Assembly (NCBI GenBank): GCA_021234155.1
Contig: JAJEKV010000052.1
Span: forward strand, 4,321,606-4,385,605
From: Isoetes taiwanensis
Taxonomy: Eukaryota; Streptophyta; Lycopodiopsida; Isoetales; Isoetaceae
Reading direction: 5' to 3'
DNA: 64,000 nt
Numbering within the stretch: position 1 is the stretch's first letter; every line of letters starts with the position of its first letter. Positions 32,616-43,454 of the stretch are shown here, in pieces. The position numbers and the translations under genes are program-made. The notes under the pieces were generated by a model. It was not told where the DNA came from, ran no database searches, and saw only the letters and a program-made list of their open reading frames with translations.

Positions 32616-33452
32616 GGAATGGAGATTTGACTTCGCCATGTCGTCTGAAACAGCGAAATTACCCTAGGGACCAAGTTACACTGTCATTTTTTGTAGCAAA
32701 AGAAACACGAACCCTCTACATGGCAGTATTCCGCACCCTCCGCTACGGCCAATTCACTACGAACGTGTTGGACATGAGCTACTTTGGCGCTTCCTGGAGC
32801 AGGGGTGGTCTTCTGCTCACGAAACTTGGTCTCCAGGGTAATGTCGATGTTTCGAGTCCGTTGGCAGAGTCAAATCACAGTTCCGGGGTGGGAGAGTTGC
32901 CCGTCCGTGGCCAGGGACCTTCCAGAGAGGACCGTTGGGTTGAACTTCTTCTGGAAGGTTTTAGGGCCCCGACTTTTGGCGTCAACGCCCTCCCACTATC
33001 TCATGACATTATGCAAGATCCTGGTCCAATTTGACTAGGGTATGGCCTCCAAAACGTAAACCCTGTGCGTTGCTAGATTATTGTAGGGTTTACGTTATGG
33101 AGGTCGAGTTTTATTCAGTTGCACTTGAGACATGGTTGAGAAGCTGCAGTTGAAAACAAGAAGCAATAGAAACTGACGAAATGGGGTTTGGATTTACCGA
33201 GGCAGGCTTTCCTACCAGTGCTCCTCCGGGAGGGCAAATGCCAATGCCTCCCTTCCCGAAACCCGGTTTCCCTATCCGACCGTTGAATTCTCCATTCAAG
33301 TAACTTGCTTTGAGCACGCTCAAAAAAATTCAAGATCTGTCCAGGAGAACATATCAAGCCGCAAAGTGCCCTGCAATCGACCGTGTAGAAACCCAAGTGT
33401 TTTGTCGTTCGGGCAGTACAAAAGCTCCGGAATGGAGATTTGACTTCGCCAT
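32616..33452 (+). repeat. 0.8-kb repeat, copy R4
   Basis: Continuation of the tandem series after the retroinsertion. Its frame reads LDMSYFGASWSRGGLL ... GVGELPVRGQGPSREDRW ... DIMQDPGPI without a stop over about 90 codons. The same reading is conserved with changes in R1 and, broken by frameshift, in R3. It ends at CTTCGCCATTGGATTC. Confidence 0.9.
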
Positions 33453-33600
33453 TGGATTCTTAGTGCAAATCGTCTAAGTGCAATAAGTTATCTTGTTTTT
33501 CAAAGAACCATTGGATTCTTAGTGCAAATCGTCTAAGTGCAATAAGTTATATTGTTTTTCAAAGAACCATTGCATTCTTAGAAAGAACCATTGGATAAGA
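33453..33600 (+). repeat. 58-bp tandem duplication
   Basis: CATTGGATTCTTAGTGCAAA to TTTTTCAAAGAAC occurs twice in succession, with a shorter third piece after it. Confidence 0.85.
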
Positions 33601-33815
33601 TAAATTAGATACAATTAAAACCATTGGATGACGTGGATAACTATTGGATCGTCTATAGCGAACCTTAGTACCAACTAGATATAGGCATGGTTTAATGGTG
33701 TTCCACTAATGATATCCAAAATGGGGGGATAATGTTAGGATATTGCGTAGTCTTGCCATTTTATAATGCTTGGGGATTCGTTGCAATGGTCCTATTCCCC
33801 ATAAACAATTACATC

Positions 33816-34270
33816 TCATATGAAAGGAGAAGGAGAATGTGGGTAGAGAAATATTTGAGATGAACAACTTGGCAAATATGGTAAAGAGATGGGCACAATG
33901 GTCAAAAAATGGCAGTGGGAAATAAGGCATGAATATAGAGGTAGAAAAGAAAGAGGGAACCTAGGATTTGGTGCCATGTGTACAGGAATCTTCCAGAATT
34001 CTTAACTTCCAAACTTCAAAAGATGTCTTCCAAACTTCATAACCTAGATTCTTCTAGAGTATATTCTTGACTAAGCATTTGACCCCGAATAAAATACCTC
34101 TTGTGAACTTTTAACTTGAGCTCTTGTTGACCTGAAAAGTAAACATCCTTTGACCTCCATATCAATGTTGGATACCAAGATCTTCCAAACTTTGACCTAG
34201 TCTTTCAAGATGAATTGACCTAGTTTGAATGCATAGATCACAATTAGCATGTTGCCCCTTGGGGGCAACA
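33816..34270 (-). repeat. 5' LTR, outer part
   Basis: Matches left-LTR positions about 17932-18377, including GGAGAATGTGGGTAGAGAAA, TTGACCTAGTTTGAATGCAT and the end CCCCTTGGGGGCAACA. It is followed directly by GAAGC, the second half of the target duplication. Confidence 0.9.
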
Positions 34271-34275
34271 GAAGC

Positions 34276-35640
34276 ACAAGTTTTTATTACATAGCCATGA
34301 GCTAACATTGGATTTGCTCAATCGACCTTTAGGGAGGGGTTCAGAAATAGTCAACTAGAGGCTAATGTGTATAGCTAAAGGGATAGCTCACTTGCATATG
34401 TCACACTGCCTCTTATTAGAGCTGATGATTTATGACTAGTGATCGCAAGACCACTACAACTAGCGAAGGAGTAAGCTAAAGTTGCTAAGAATAGCATCCA
34501 GTTCATAAACTAAATTACAATATCAAAGGAAGACCGTTTCCAAAGAGTTCTTGAACTGCACTTGGTGGTCAAAACTTTGTAGGAAGGATAACAACCTGAA
34601 TGAGTCTATTATATATCAAACTTATTGTAGCATTTCTGCATGAATACTGCAGCAACTCTTCACAAGCTTCCTCAACCTCCACTTCGTGCATCCACGTATA
34701 ATAAAAAGAAAAACTGGCACATCTGCAACTATACGCATCCACCCTAAAGTTGACGCATCAATGTCTAGCACGACATGCAGATGCGACATTTAGCGCTAAA
34801 ATCTTAGGCGTGATTCGCATCCGCTTAGACACCCGACGTGTCTGCACATGTTCTAACACGTCAGCATAGAAAAAAATAAGCAGCTGCCAAGATGTTGTAG
34901 CTTGTGTAACAGTTCGTGGATATCATGAGGCATCTGCAAGATCAGAACAACAGGACCACATTTTTCAAACTTTTTGAGTCCGTAACAATGGCAGATTGTG
35001 GCCGCTGAAAACTATACACAAGTATATTCTTAGAGCTTCATGTCCACGTCAATTACCAATGGTTTCTAACAGATGTCTTTTTGTTTCCACGTATAAAAAG
35101 TATATTTTTCAAATAAAAAAGGGGAGGTTTCATATGTTTTATATTCTTTTCATACTTTACGTATACAACTTCAGACCTATCCTTGTTATGATGCACTTGA
35201 TGACTTTTGCAGATTATATACGAAGGCTATATCTTGACTAGCAAATGTAAAAATAACAAAACTAGACCTCTGCATGGTCGTAATCTAAGCGCGGTTGAGG
35301 GACATGAGGCGTTGGAGCATGGGCATGCAAACACTCTACCAATCCCTCTTGCAGGAGAATGGCTTGGTGGTCAGAATCAAAATTTTCATCTCTTGTACCA
35401 ACGTAAGTAGGTGCAGATTCTGCTCTGCCAGCAGTACATAGTCAACAGCAATGGATCCATCGCCCTAGTTCTCTTGCCTACAAGTGTAGTTATTAGGCAC
35501 TGCACTAGTCCATTTCAAATTATCAAATCAAAGATATTGCATAGCTGAAGCGACTACCTGCCAAAGCACGTGACATCGCTATCATCTGATGTGCGTGGCC
35601 AAGGCACCTCTGGGGGGCACAGATGTAGCACGTCCTCTGC
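34276..35640. other. Unassigned sequence; possible exon at 35255-35404
   Basis: 34276 onward should be the other side of the hAT remnant broken by the gypsy insertion, but no further hAT motif was legible. At 35255-35404 (plus) the frame reads RPLHGRNLSAVEGHEALEHG and AGEWLGGQNQNFHLLYQR before AAC|GTAAGTAGG, which resembles an exon with a donor site. The family is not recognised. Confidence 0.3.
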
Positions 35641-36080
35641 CTAGGGATCTAATTTCATGAATTGTTCCATCCCCATGCGTGCATTGAAGTTTCCAAGCAA
35701 CATGACCCTGCCCAACTGTTTGTGTTGCTGTATATCATCATATATATCGATATAGGGTTCTAGCCTATCCATATCTGAGTGCGTGTGATAGAAGTTACTA
35801 TCTGCATGCGAGAAGTAGCATGCCGCCATAAAGAGAGGATTTCCACTGTCATACCCGCATCCACAGGTAGTGATTGTGTCTGTCTATCTTGTGCAAAGAG
35901 ACTAATGGTGCCAAGGTTGTTTGATAGTAGCAAGCGATACCCCCATGTCCCCATTTTTCTGTGCACTCATTGAACACTGAGTAATGCTGATAGCCCTGTA
36001 AATCTATTAACCTGTGTCCTGTATGTTCCATATCTCCATGAGGAAGATAAAATTCATATCGACAGCAATAGAGTTGAGAC
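35641..36080 (-). pseudogene. LINE apurinic-type endonuclease fragment
   Basis: Minus-strand reading, with one frame change near 35850: GHRLIDLQGYQHYSVFNE, then WGHGGIACYYQTTLAPLVSL, then HYLWMR, then MAACYFSHADSNFYHTHSD, then GRVMLLGNFNARMG. GGxA followed by a (G)(D/N)FNARxG block is the signature of the APE-like endonuclease at the N-terminus of LINE ORF2, which nicks the target DNA. Asn stands where the catalytic Asp of GDFN is usual, and the frame is broken, so it is inactive. No RT follows (below 35641), so this is an internal fragment. Confidence 0.7.
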
Positions 36081-36169
36081 TATCTCAGTGCTGTCAAGGG
36101 AAGCCCGGCAATTCCAGGCGACCATATGTAGGCACAATTTCTATTTGTGAGCGCCACATGTAGATAATG

Positions 36170-36290
36170 GCTCAATGTTCCTCGGAAGCAACTACCGTAG
36201 CATGCTACGCAGATCATAAACTAACTTTCATTCCTTGGAAGGAACTGCCGCAACATGGTATGTAGATCATAGACTAACTTTCTACACTTG
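36170..36290 (+). repeat. Tandem duplication of about 57 bp
   Basis: TTCCTCGGAAGCAACTACCG and TTCCTTGGAAGGAACTGCCG start two similar units that share AGATCATARACTAACTTTC. Confidence 0.75.
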
Positions 36291-36330
36291 GGAAGAAGAA
36301 GTCCATCTTGAAAGTTTTGAGATGATAGTC

Positions 36331-36457
36331 ATGGACGATAAAAATACATTCTATTCTATTCTATTCTATTCTATTCTATTCTATTCTATTCTATTCTATT
36401 CTATTCTATTCTATTCTATTCTATTCTATTCTATTCTATTCTATTCTATTCTATTCT
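36331..36457 (+). repeat. (ATTCT)22 pentanucleotide tract after GGACGATAAAAA
   Basis: ATGGACGATAAAAATAC is followed by uninterrupted ATTCT from 36348 to 36457 (110 bp, 22 units). The lead-in phrase is shared with 43073-43090 and 59812-59830, each followed by ATTCT units, so this is likely the tail of a LINE or SINE rather than a random microsatellite. The open frame of repeated YSILF here is not a gene. Confidence 0.85.
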
Positions 36458-39400
36458 GAAAAGAACTGCAACGTCTCTTCAACATCCTAAAAGTCTCAAA
36501 AGAAGAGACTTCAGTAGAGTTTGCTTACAAGATCAAATTAATTGCCTCTGATTTAACTCTCCAACCCAGTTCTAGTCAATGGACACACTGCCACTATATG
36601 GATGAGGCATTTGATGCCATTGTTAATCATCGCAAAAATATCAAGAGGTCAGTTGTATTTTGATCACTATCTAACAAAGGAATACATAAGTTTGGATATT
36701 AAGTAATTTGAGAAATTGTCATTCGCATTTGCTGAGAAATATGATCTAGCAACGCATCATGTATTGGAAGGAAGGAAGGAAGGAAGGTTCTAACGAGTTA
36801 CTAAGATGATAAAGGAAAATGAGAAGAACAACGACTAAGAAGAACAATGACTACACAGTTGAGAAGTCATAGGACATGTCATTTTCTATAGTTGTTTCCT
36901 CTAGTAATGATCTCATTTCCTTGAAATAATCTAGTTGTAAGCATCAATTACTTGGATGCAATGATCAAAATAAATGTTTTGCTCAATATGAAAATACATG
37001 AGGGTGAGGCAGGAAATATCCTTGGCCCATTATTACTCTAAGCAAGTTTCTACAATTTATAATAGTTGTGGACCTTTGAAATAAAGCATTTTACATTCAA
37101 CCATATAGTTTCAAGCTCTTTTTTACGTCTATATAGATGCTTAATAGTTCATGACATTTTGCTAACTTGAATATCGATAAAAGTAATTTCTTTTAAACAC
37201 AAGTTGGACTCCTGGACAACAATGACAAATTGCTTAAAAAAACGAATAACTACTCATGTTTTTAGGACCAGGAAATATAGAATGGGGAGTGTACAAATCT
37301 GCTACTGCAGTTATCCATTAGATTGCTATAGGATTATCCTCTTCTATTTCAATGGATGACCATATTTAGAAACATAAAATGTTTGCTTAATTAGGTGGTT
37401 TTAGGCTGTTTTATAAAAGAAAGATTTGGAAAATATCAAGCTATATTCAAGTGTAGTTTTAAGCAATATATTGAGAGACTTTCACATGCTTGCTTTTTCG
37501 CACACTTATGCCTACAAGATACTACATAAGAAAACATTTTTCAACTTATGTCATCTACATGCTAGTGTAATATTACATACAGTTTGAAGCATTGAGCTTT
37601 GAGAAGCAATTGAAGCATTGAGCTTTGAGAAGCAATCTGACATCTATTTTCTTTTTTATTTTTTGATGTGGTTGGGTTCCATGCCAAGGGAACGCCGCAT
37701 GTTATGCCACATGCGGGTTCCCTTCCACTTTGCATCCCCCCTACAGGATTATAGTTGCCCGAATTGAATGCTGTGAATTTGAACTCAGATGCCATCATTC
37801 ATGAGAAATCTTAGACTGAAAAATCCCAATCCCGATATGTGGCTCCTCTACGAAATTTTTCTACTACGAAATTCCTTCCGTCTCATTTTGGCGCCTCAGC
37901 TTTGGAAGCTTTGAAAGCTTTGGAAAGGTGAGTCGGATCTTTGGCATTGATCAATGAGCTGTGTCGTATCTTCTTTGGCATTGATCGGTTGGGCTGGGTC
38001 GGATTCTGATATCTTCTTTTTTATTTCAGGATTAAGCCAAGTTGGAGTTCATTCTCTTGCTTCTGGAGCCAATTTTCCAAGGTAAGATTCATCACCAGTT
38101 TTGATTTTGTTATAAGATTTAAAGCTTGGTACATAATAGTGACCTCTTTCTTGGTCATAAATCGATGGCTCTTCTTGGAATGGTTTGCATATTGGAATGA
38201 TTTGCATAAGATATGATGTCGGCACTGCCTGTTTCACTGCCAGAAATGGATGTTGGCGCTGCCTTTTGCAATAAATCGATGGCTCTTTTTGGAATGGTTT
38301 GCATACTGGAATGATTTGCATAAGATATGATGTCGGCACTGCCCTGTTGCAGCCGAATGTATGTAAACCCCAAAATTCGACTGAAAAACTATTCTCTTTC
38401 TTTTAGGCTTCAAGTCAACATGTTCAGGATGCAAAATTAGTGGAACGTATAATGATAGTTGGAAAAATAGGCTGCAGAGCAAGTTCCTTGTTGACCAGTA
38501 GCTTAATCCAAGGCTTTTCAGATTCTACATATCATTTAAGCAAGAATGGATTAGCACAAATAGTTCTACATTTATAAGCAAGAATGATTAGCAAAGATAA
38601 TTCAAACTATCTGGTTTGTTTAAGCATATTGTTATTTTGACAGTGCTTCACCATCAATTTCAACCAGTTTAGTTAGCTGTGAAAATGCAAGATGCATCAA
38701 AGGCTTCAGATTCAGATGCAGAAGAGTTAATTTCCAGATTTCAAAATGTAGGCATATTGCTATGTTTGTCCATGTAGCCTAGATATCTTAGGCAAACTAG
38801 ATCAATATTTCACCTGTACAATCTGCTGGATTTTTCTTTTGCAGCCTTAAGGAATTATTTGCTTGCAGCAACATTCTCATTGGTCTACTCCAACTTATTA
38901 TTTCTGATAGGTTGAGGCATAAAGAGAAATCATAATCTCTAAGAGACATAATCCAATGTTTCAAACTTTGTAGTCATAAAATTGCATTACAGGGTTCAGT
39001 TCAGTTCAGGCTGCAATAAATCTTTTATATGTTAAACATTGAGGCATGTATACATTGCTTTGCACTGATTTGCTAAATTATCAATATGTTTTTCCAGATT
39101 TCATTGCCCTGTCTCAGCGTCAAACATTGCTCCGCTGCAGCAGCATATTTCTGATAGGTAAGATCATGCTTTTATAAGATTGTGACTCTTTCCATGTCAT
39201 CAGATTAAGGATTCAGATGTATGTATATGAGACATACATGCCAAGCAAGCTGCTCCTCGGCAGCAGCATATTTCTGATAACCACGATTATGCTTTTAAAA
39301 TTGTAAATAACCAGCAAATCTTAATGCAATTTAAGCTGTTTTTTCCAAAATTTAGATCATTATAGTTGGGTCCTACCACAGCAACATATTTCAAAAACGT

Positions 39401-41690
39401 ATCCTGAAATTGTAGAAGCTGATTCTGATAACCACATTCTGATCACAACAAACATTAGATGTGATATTGCTGTAGAACAGATTGGGGGTTGCCCTTTAAA
39501 TTGAAATTACGTTTTTATACTTTTGCATTTTGATCAGCAACTATGTAGTGGAAGATATCTTCTTCATTAAAATGGGATAGCATTGATATTTGTGCCAAAA
39601 CGTCGCATGTGCAGACACATGCGGCATTCCCCCGCCTCCCCTGGGTGAATATTTTAGTCGTGCGCATCTTCTCTTCCTCTCTTACCTCCATTACTGAATA
39701 CGGGTAGTTCGAATTCGACCAAGGAAGTGAGTTTCTCAGATCTTTTCACATCGGCCATAGCCTATTTGTCCTCATAAGTGCACTTTCACCTTATCAAGGA
39801 GGAGCATATGAAGGGCTCGGCCATTTTTCCGCTGTTAGACAATCAGGTCAGATCAACGCAGCATCCCATGCTATATCCATTTTGTTCCTGATGAGCAACA
39901 ATGCTGTAGTTCGAAGTTGGGGCCATTTACAAAAAAAAAAAAAAAAAAAAAAAAAAAACATTCTCTTTTTAGAGGCCAACAATTGTTATTTAGGGAGAAA
40001 CATATCTATATGCGTTGCATTTCAGAAGAAGGGAGGATTATATAACTATTTTTCCTGTGTTTTGCATCAAGTTTTTGAATATAGTTTCACAAGCGTGCTT
40101 TCAAAGAGGTTTCATCTTTGCCTTCTACTCCTGCCCTCAGATGGAAGTCTGAAACGGTGTTGGAGGCATTATCTAAAAAGCGTGAGTAAATGTATCTCCT
40201 TTGCAAGTAACTTTTTTTTTAGCACTGACCTAGGTGGCATCAACTTGCATATGCTTTATATAGAAGGACTTAATATAAAATAGGAAATGATCCAATATAG
40301 AAATCTATGAAACATTTAGAATCATTTGTACTTGGATTTTGGAGATGTATTTCCCCTCTTTTCCATGGGGTTTTGGTGTGCAGGCTGTGGATGATAAGTT
40401 TTAGACCTGGAAGATCTTAAATAAAACTTACTCTGCTATGATAGATCAAAGATTTTGTACCATCTCTTTTTTCAAATACCATAGCTTCCAGACCTTTTGA
40501 TGCATGCTCTTCTTCTTGAGTAGTATTTTATTCCTGATTAAGGAGTTACGTATCTATACTTGATTGTCATCTTATGCAGGTGTAACCGTCTAGTGCATTC
40601 AACTCTTACACTGTTCAACATCTGGTTATAAGCCAATCTACCTCATCAAAGCATACTTAAAGGCACATGGCATACAAATTGCTTGGAAAGGTATCTGCTA
40701 TAATACTTTCCAATTAACAAAGTTTACCATTTATGTTTGTCCTGTGTTCTGGTTATTCAAAAGGTCATTTTCTTTCTGGCTTTGCAAAATTTAGCAACAC
40801 GTCTGACATTCAATGACATGAACTCTTAAGCAATTGGACTGCTACATATTTCTTATTGCAATTAGAGCGCATTTAGATTACTTCCAACAGATTGCTTATC
40901 TGAAATAAACCTGGAAGTCAGGAATTTATATGCAGAATGAGTTAAGATTTTGAGACACGTGCAAGATATACCAAGCAGGTTAAATGGATCTTTTCTTTCC
41001 ATGAACCGCAGTTTCAATGGTTAATTTGATTTGCTAGAACTTCGCTTTAAATTGACATGTTTAAAGGAACCTTAGTCTGCAAAAGTTAAGCTTTGATTGT
41101 ATTGCCTAGGACTGCATGCTTCTACTGTATTGTGTGCTCTATTTTGGAAAAGATATTCTAACCATCTAGCTTTTGCTATCTTTATCCCACAAAGTATCTG
41201 CCTTATCTTCAAAGTCTAAGAACCATTTCCAGCAAATTCTAATGCAACATCAAGCAGTTATATGAACATTTCTCTGGTAAGATCCATTTTGTTTGTTCTA
41301 ATGTTCTCCTTTCATCTTCTAGACTTGAACACAAATTTTTTTTTTTAGCCAGCCATCGAACATGGCATTAGTAAAATGGCTCCCATGGCTTTATCTGCCA
41401 GCATTTGCATGTGCATTTTGTTATTTTTATGCTGCTATATAAGTCTGGATTGTTTTGACTGAGAGCAAAAGATGCTCAGCAAATAGCCAACGGATCTAGA
41501 TTTAAAGATAGTGTTTTTAGGTGTTTTTGTACGTGTCTTTCCTTCTCTGTGCAACCGTGTCTTTCCTTGCACGTGCATTGTGGCTTCAAACTAGAGAAGC
41601 CATATGCTTTAAATTTGGAAATACATATCTGTCTCATCTTTAATACGCATGAGCGCTTTATATTGGGCCTCTTTAAATTGCTTAAGTTTA
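36458..41690. other. Unassigned, intron-like sequence
   Basis: Contains (GGAA)5 at 36769-36788, a 113-bp direct duplication at 38159-38342 (AAATCGATGGCTCTTYTTGG and onward, separated by a short spacer), A28 at 39931-39958, and inverted CCGCATG...CATGCGG words at 37693-37716. Possible splice sites are common (for example TTTATTTCAG at 38029 and CCAAG|GTAAGA at 38080), but no continuous coding series was found. A non-coding transcript or old introns are possible. Confidence 0.35.
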
Positions 41691-41709
41691 TCCAATTGTG
41701 GCATGGATT

Positions 41710-43023
41710 TCATTCCTCCGACTGGGCATTGTTATTTCTCTTAAGGGCTGCTTCTACCTGGATGCTTTGGACACTTTCTGCCAATTCACTGACATGAGAG
41801 TTAACTTGGCCAAGACAAGGGTGCTGCTGGTCCCATCATCCCGGCACCCACGCCTTCCCTCATTCACTTACCGTAAGGTGTAGTGGAGGTGGCTCGATCT
41901 TATAAGTATTTGGGCATTGAGTTTTCTACTACCACACACCGGGATGCATCCATCGTTACGGGTCACCGCGCAGTCGGAAAGCCCCAGATGCAATGCAAAA
42001 CAACAACCACAAGGCGTAGTCAGATGCATGGGGTCACCAGGCACACTTGTTCGTGGCCTTGGTTGAACCGGTCCTCCTCTATGGGGCGTAAGTGTGGGGG
42101 CCGGTGATATCCCTCACCACTTGGAACGATCTAGAGCAGTACGTGTAAGGCCTTCTTGGCCCGGCACCGGGAGTGAAATCCACGGTCCCATATCGATCTT
42201 GCTCCAGAGAGACGCTTCCTTCCATTACGAGGGGCTACTGAACGCCACGCTATTTACTTCCGGAAGGTGGTGGCTATGGATGAAGCCCGGCTGCCCAACC
42301 TTGCTTTGGCAAAGGCGATGGGCCCGCAAATGACTCAAAGCCCGGGCTGAAAGACAAGCAAGCCCAAAGGTTCTCGCTATGGAATGTGCAGCACACGATG
42401 TGGACCAAAGCATACACCGAAGGAACGCTACCGCCTTTGAAGCAAGATTTGGATGCTTGCTTCATGGCCAAGCTTTGGGATGCAGAGGCCCCGTCACATG
42501 TCAAGGTGGCAAATTATCGGCAGCGTTTAATCCCATGCTCACGAGGGGCCCACACCACTACACTGCGGCACCCATCTACCCATGAAAAAGCACATGGGTG
42601 ATTGCTTCCATTCGCGACAGTGCACACCACCTCCGCATTGAGACAGGGGAGATGGATTCGGGAGCCGCGTGAGGACAGAGTCCGTCCAATCGCCGTCAAC
42701 AGGCCATTGAGGATGAAAGTCACGCCTCCGTGCCTGTCCGTGCGTCATTTCGAGCATATCCGGGCTCGGTATGCTCTGGTTAGTTGTGCCCCATCGCCTT
42801 GCATGAGCTACCGAGCACGGCCTCTGTAGGCTTGTTGGGATCGCACCCTCGTGAGGTAATGGATAATGCCAGAACTTCGCTTATGCCCCCGTCCGACATT
42901 AACCTCAAATTGCATTTGTGATTATGTATATAATCGTGCGGTATGTCAAAGATCCTTATTGCTACTAAGGTTTTTCCCCCGAAAACCCTTCGGGGCGGGG
43001 GTTTTTTAATCCTGGTAGTAATA
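41710..43023 (+). pseudogene. Decayed LINE reverse transcriptase 3' half, copy C
   Basis: In changing plus-strand frames: LDALDTFCQFTDMRVNLAKT (about 41755), then VARSYKYLGIEFSTTT (41886), then LVEPVLLYGA (42060) and W-G-P-V-I-S, then TMWTKAYTEGTLPPLKQD (42395) and VKVANYRQRLIPCS (42503). These follow the normal order of a plant LINE ORF2 C-terminal half: the VNxxKT and KYLG blocks of the RT, then VLLYG. Frameshifts and stops are frequent. The YADD catalytic motif would lie upstream and is missing. The LVEPVLLYG block links it to copy A. It is followed by the terminal hairpin and an ATTCT tail. Confidence 0.8.
42957..43023 (+). other. Conserved stem-loop at LINE 3' end (copy C)
   Basis: TATTGCTAC (42957-42965) pairs with GTAGTAATA (43015-43023) with one G:U. 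Inside, AAAACCC pairs with GGGTTTT around TTCGGGGCGG. The inner hairpin is shared with copies A and B, whereas the outer stem has different bases but still pairs. Confidence 0.7.
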
Positions 43024-43072
43024 CGCCTGCTGCTCTCTCTTTGTACTTGGGTCCCATAGGCCAGTTGGTCTC

Positions 43073-43110
43073 CGTGGACGATAAAATCATATTCTATTCT
43101 ATTCTATTCT
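43073..43110 (+). repeat. ATTCT tail of LINE copy C
   Basis: CCGTGGACGATAAAATCAT is followed by four ATTCT units (43091-43110), 67 bp after the hairpin. This probably marks the 3' end of the insertion. Confidence 0.75.
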
Positions 43111-43304
43111 GTTACCCATACTATGCAGGTTGGTTACTAGCATTTTGTTCACATTCTATTATATTGATTGTTTTTATTCTCCTAAGTTTTACTGATCCCA
43201 ACTGAGTATCTGCCTTATCTTCAAAGTTTGACAACTCTCCGCCCATTTTAAATGCAAAATTAAGCACATAAATGTTGAGAACAAAAATTGAGCACATAAA
43301 TTTG

Positions 43305-43454
43305 CAACATGTGATTTGCAGTTGTACCCATCGTATATGTTATGCTACTTACATTTTTTGGTTAATTGACATATTAGTTCAACATGTGATTTGCAGTTGT
43401 ACCCATCGTATATGTTATGCTACTTACATTTTTTGGTTAATTGACATATTAGTT
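43305..43454 (+). repeat. Perfect 75-bp tandem duplication
   Basis: The unit CAACATGTGATTTGCAGTTG through TTGACATATTAGTT occurs twice with an offset of exactly 75 bp and no difference that I can see, so it is recent. Confidence 0.9.

Larger units (their letters stand above)
16811..34270 (-). mobile_element. Ty3/gypsy LTR retrotransposon, minus strand, split by a 10-kb insertion
   Basis: Both ends are LTRs of the TG...CA type flanked by GAAGC. Gag and integrase read on the minus strand, so the 5' LTR is the right-hand one. That LTR is in two pieces (22893-23627 and about 33816-34270) separated by 10.2 kb of unrelated DNA, and lacks the part equivalent to 17548-17932 of the left LTR. Without the insertion the element would be about 7.3 kb. 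Protease, reverse transcriptase and RNase H are absent between the zinc knuckles and the integrase, so it is a defective derivative that would have depended on other elements. The GPF motif without a visible chromodomain suggests a non-chromovirus lineage. Confidence 0.85.

Noticed and set aside
36235-36459. ORF ending in repeated YSILF
   Set aside because: Pure translation of the (ATTCT)n tract.
39931-39958. A28 tract as the tail of a retroinsertion
   Set aside because: No matching target duplication or element body could be defined on the upstream side, so it remains a plain homopolymer.
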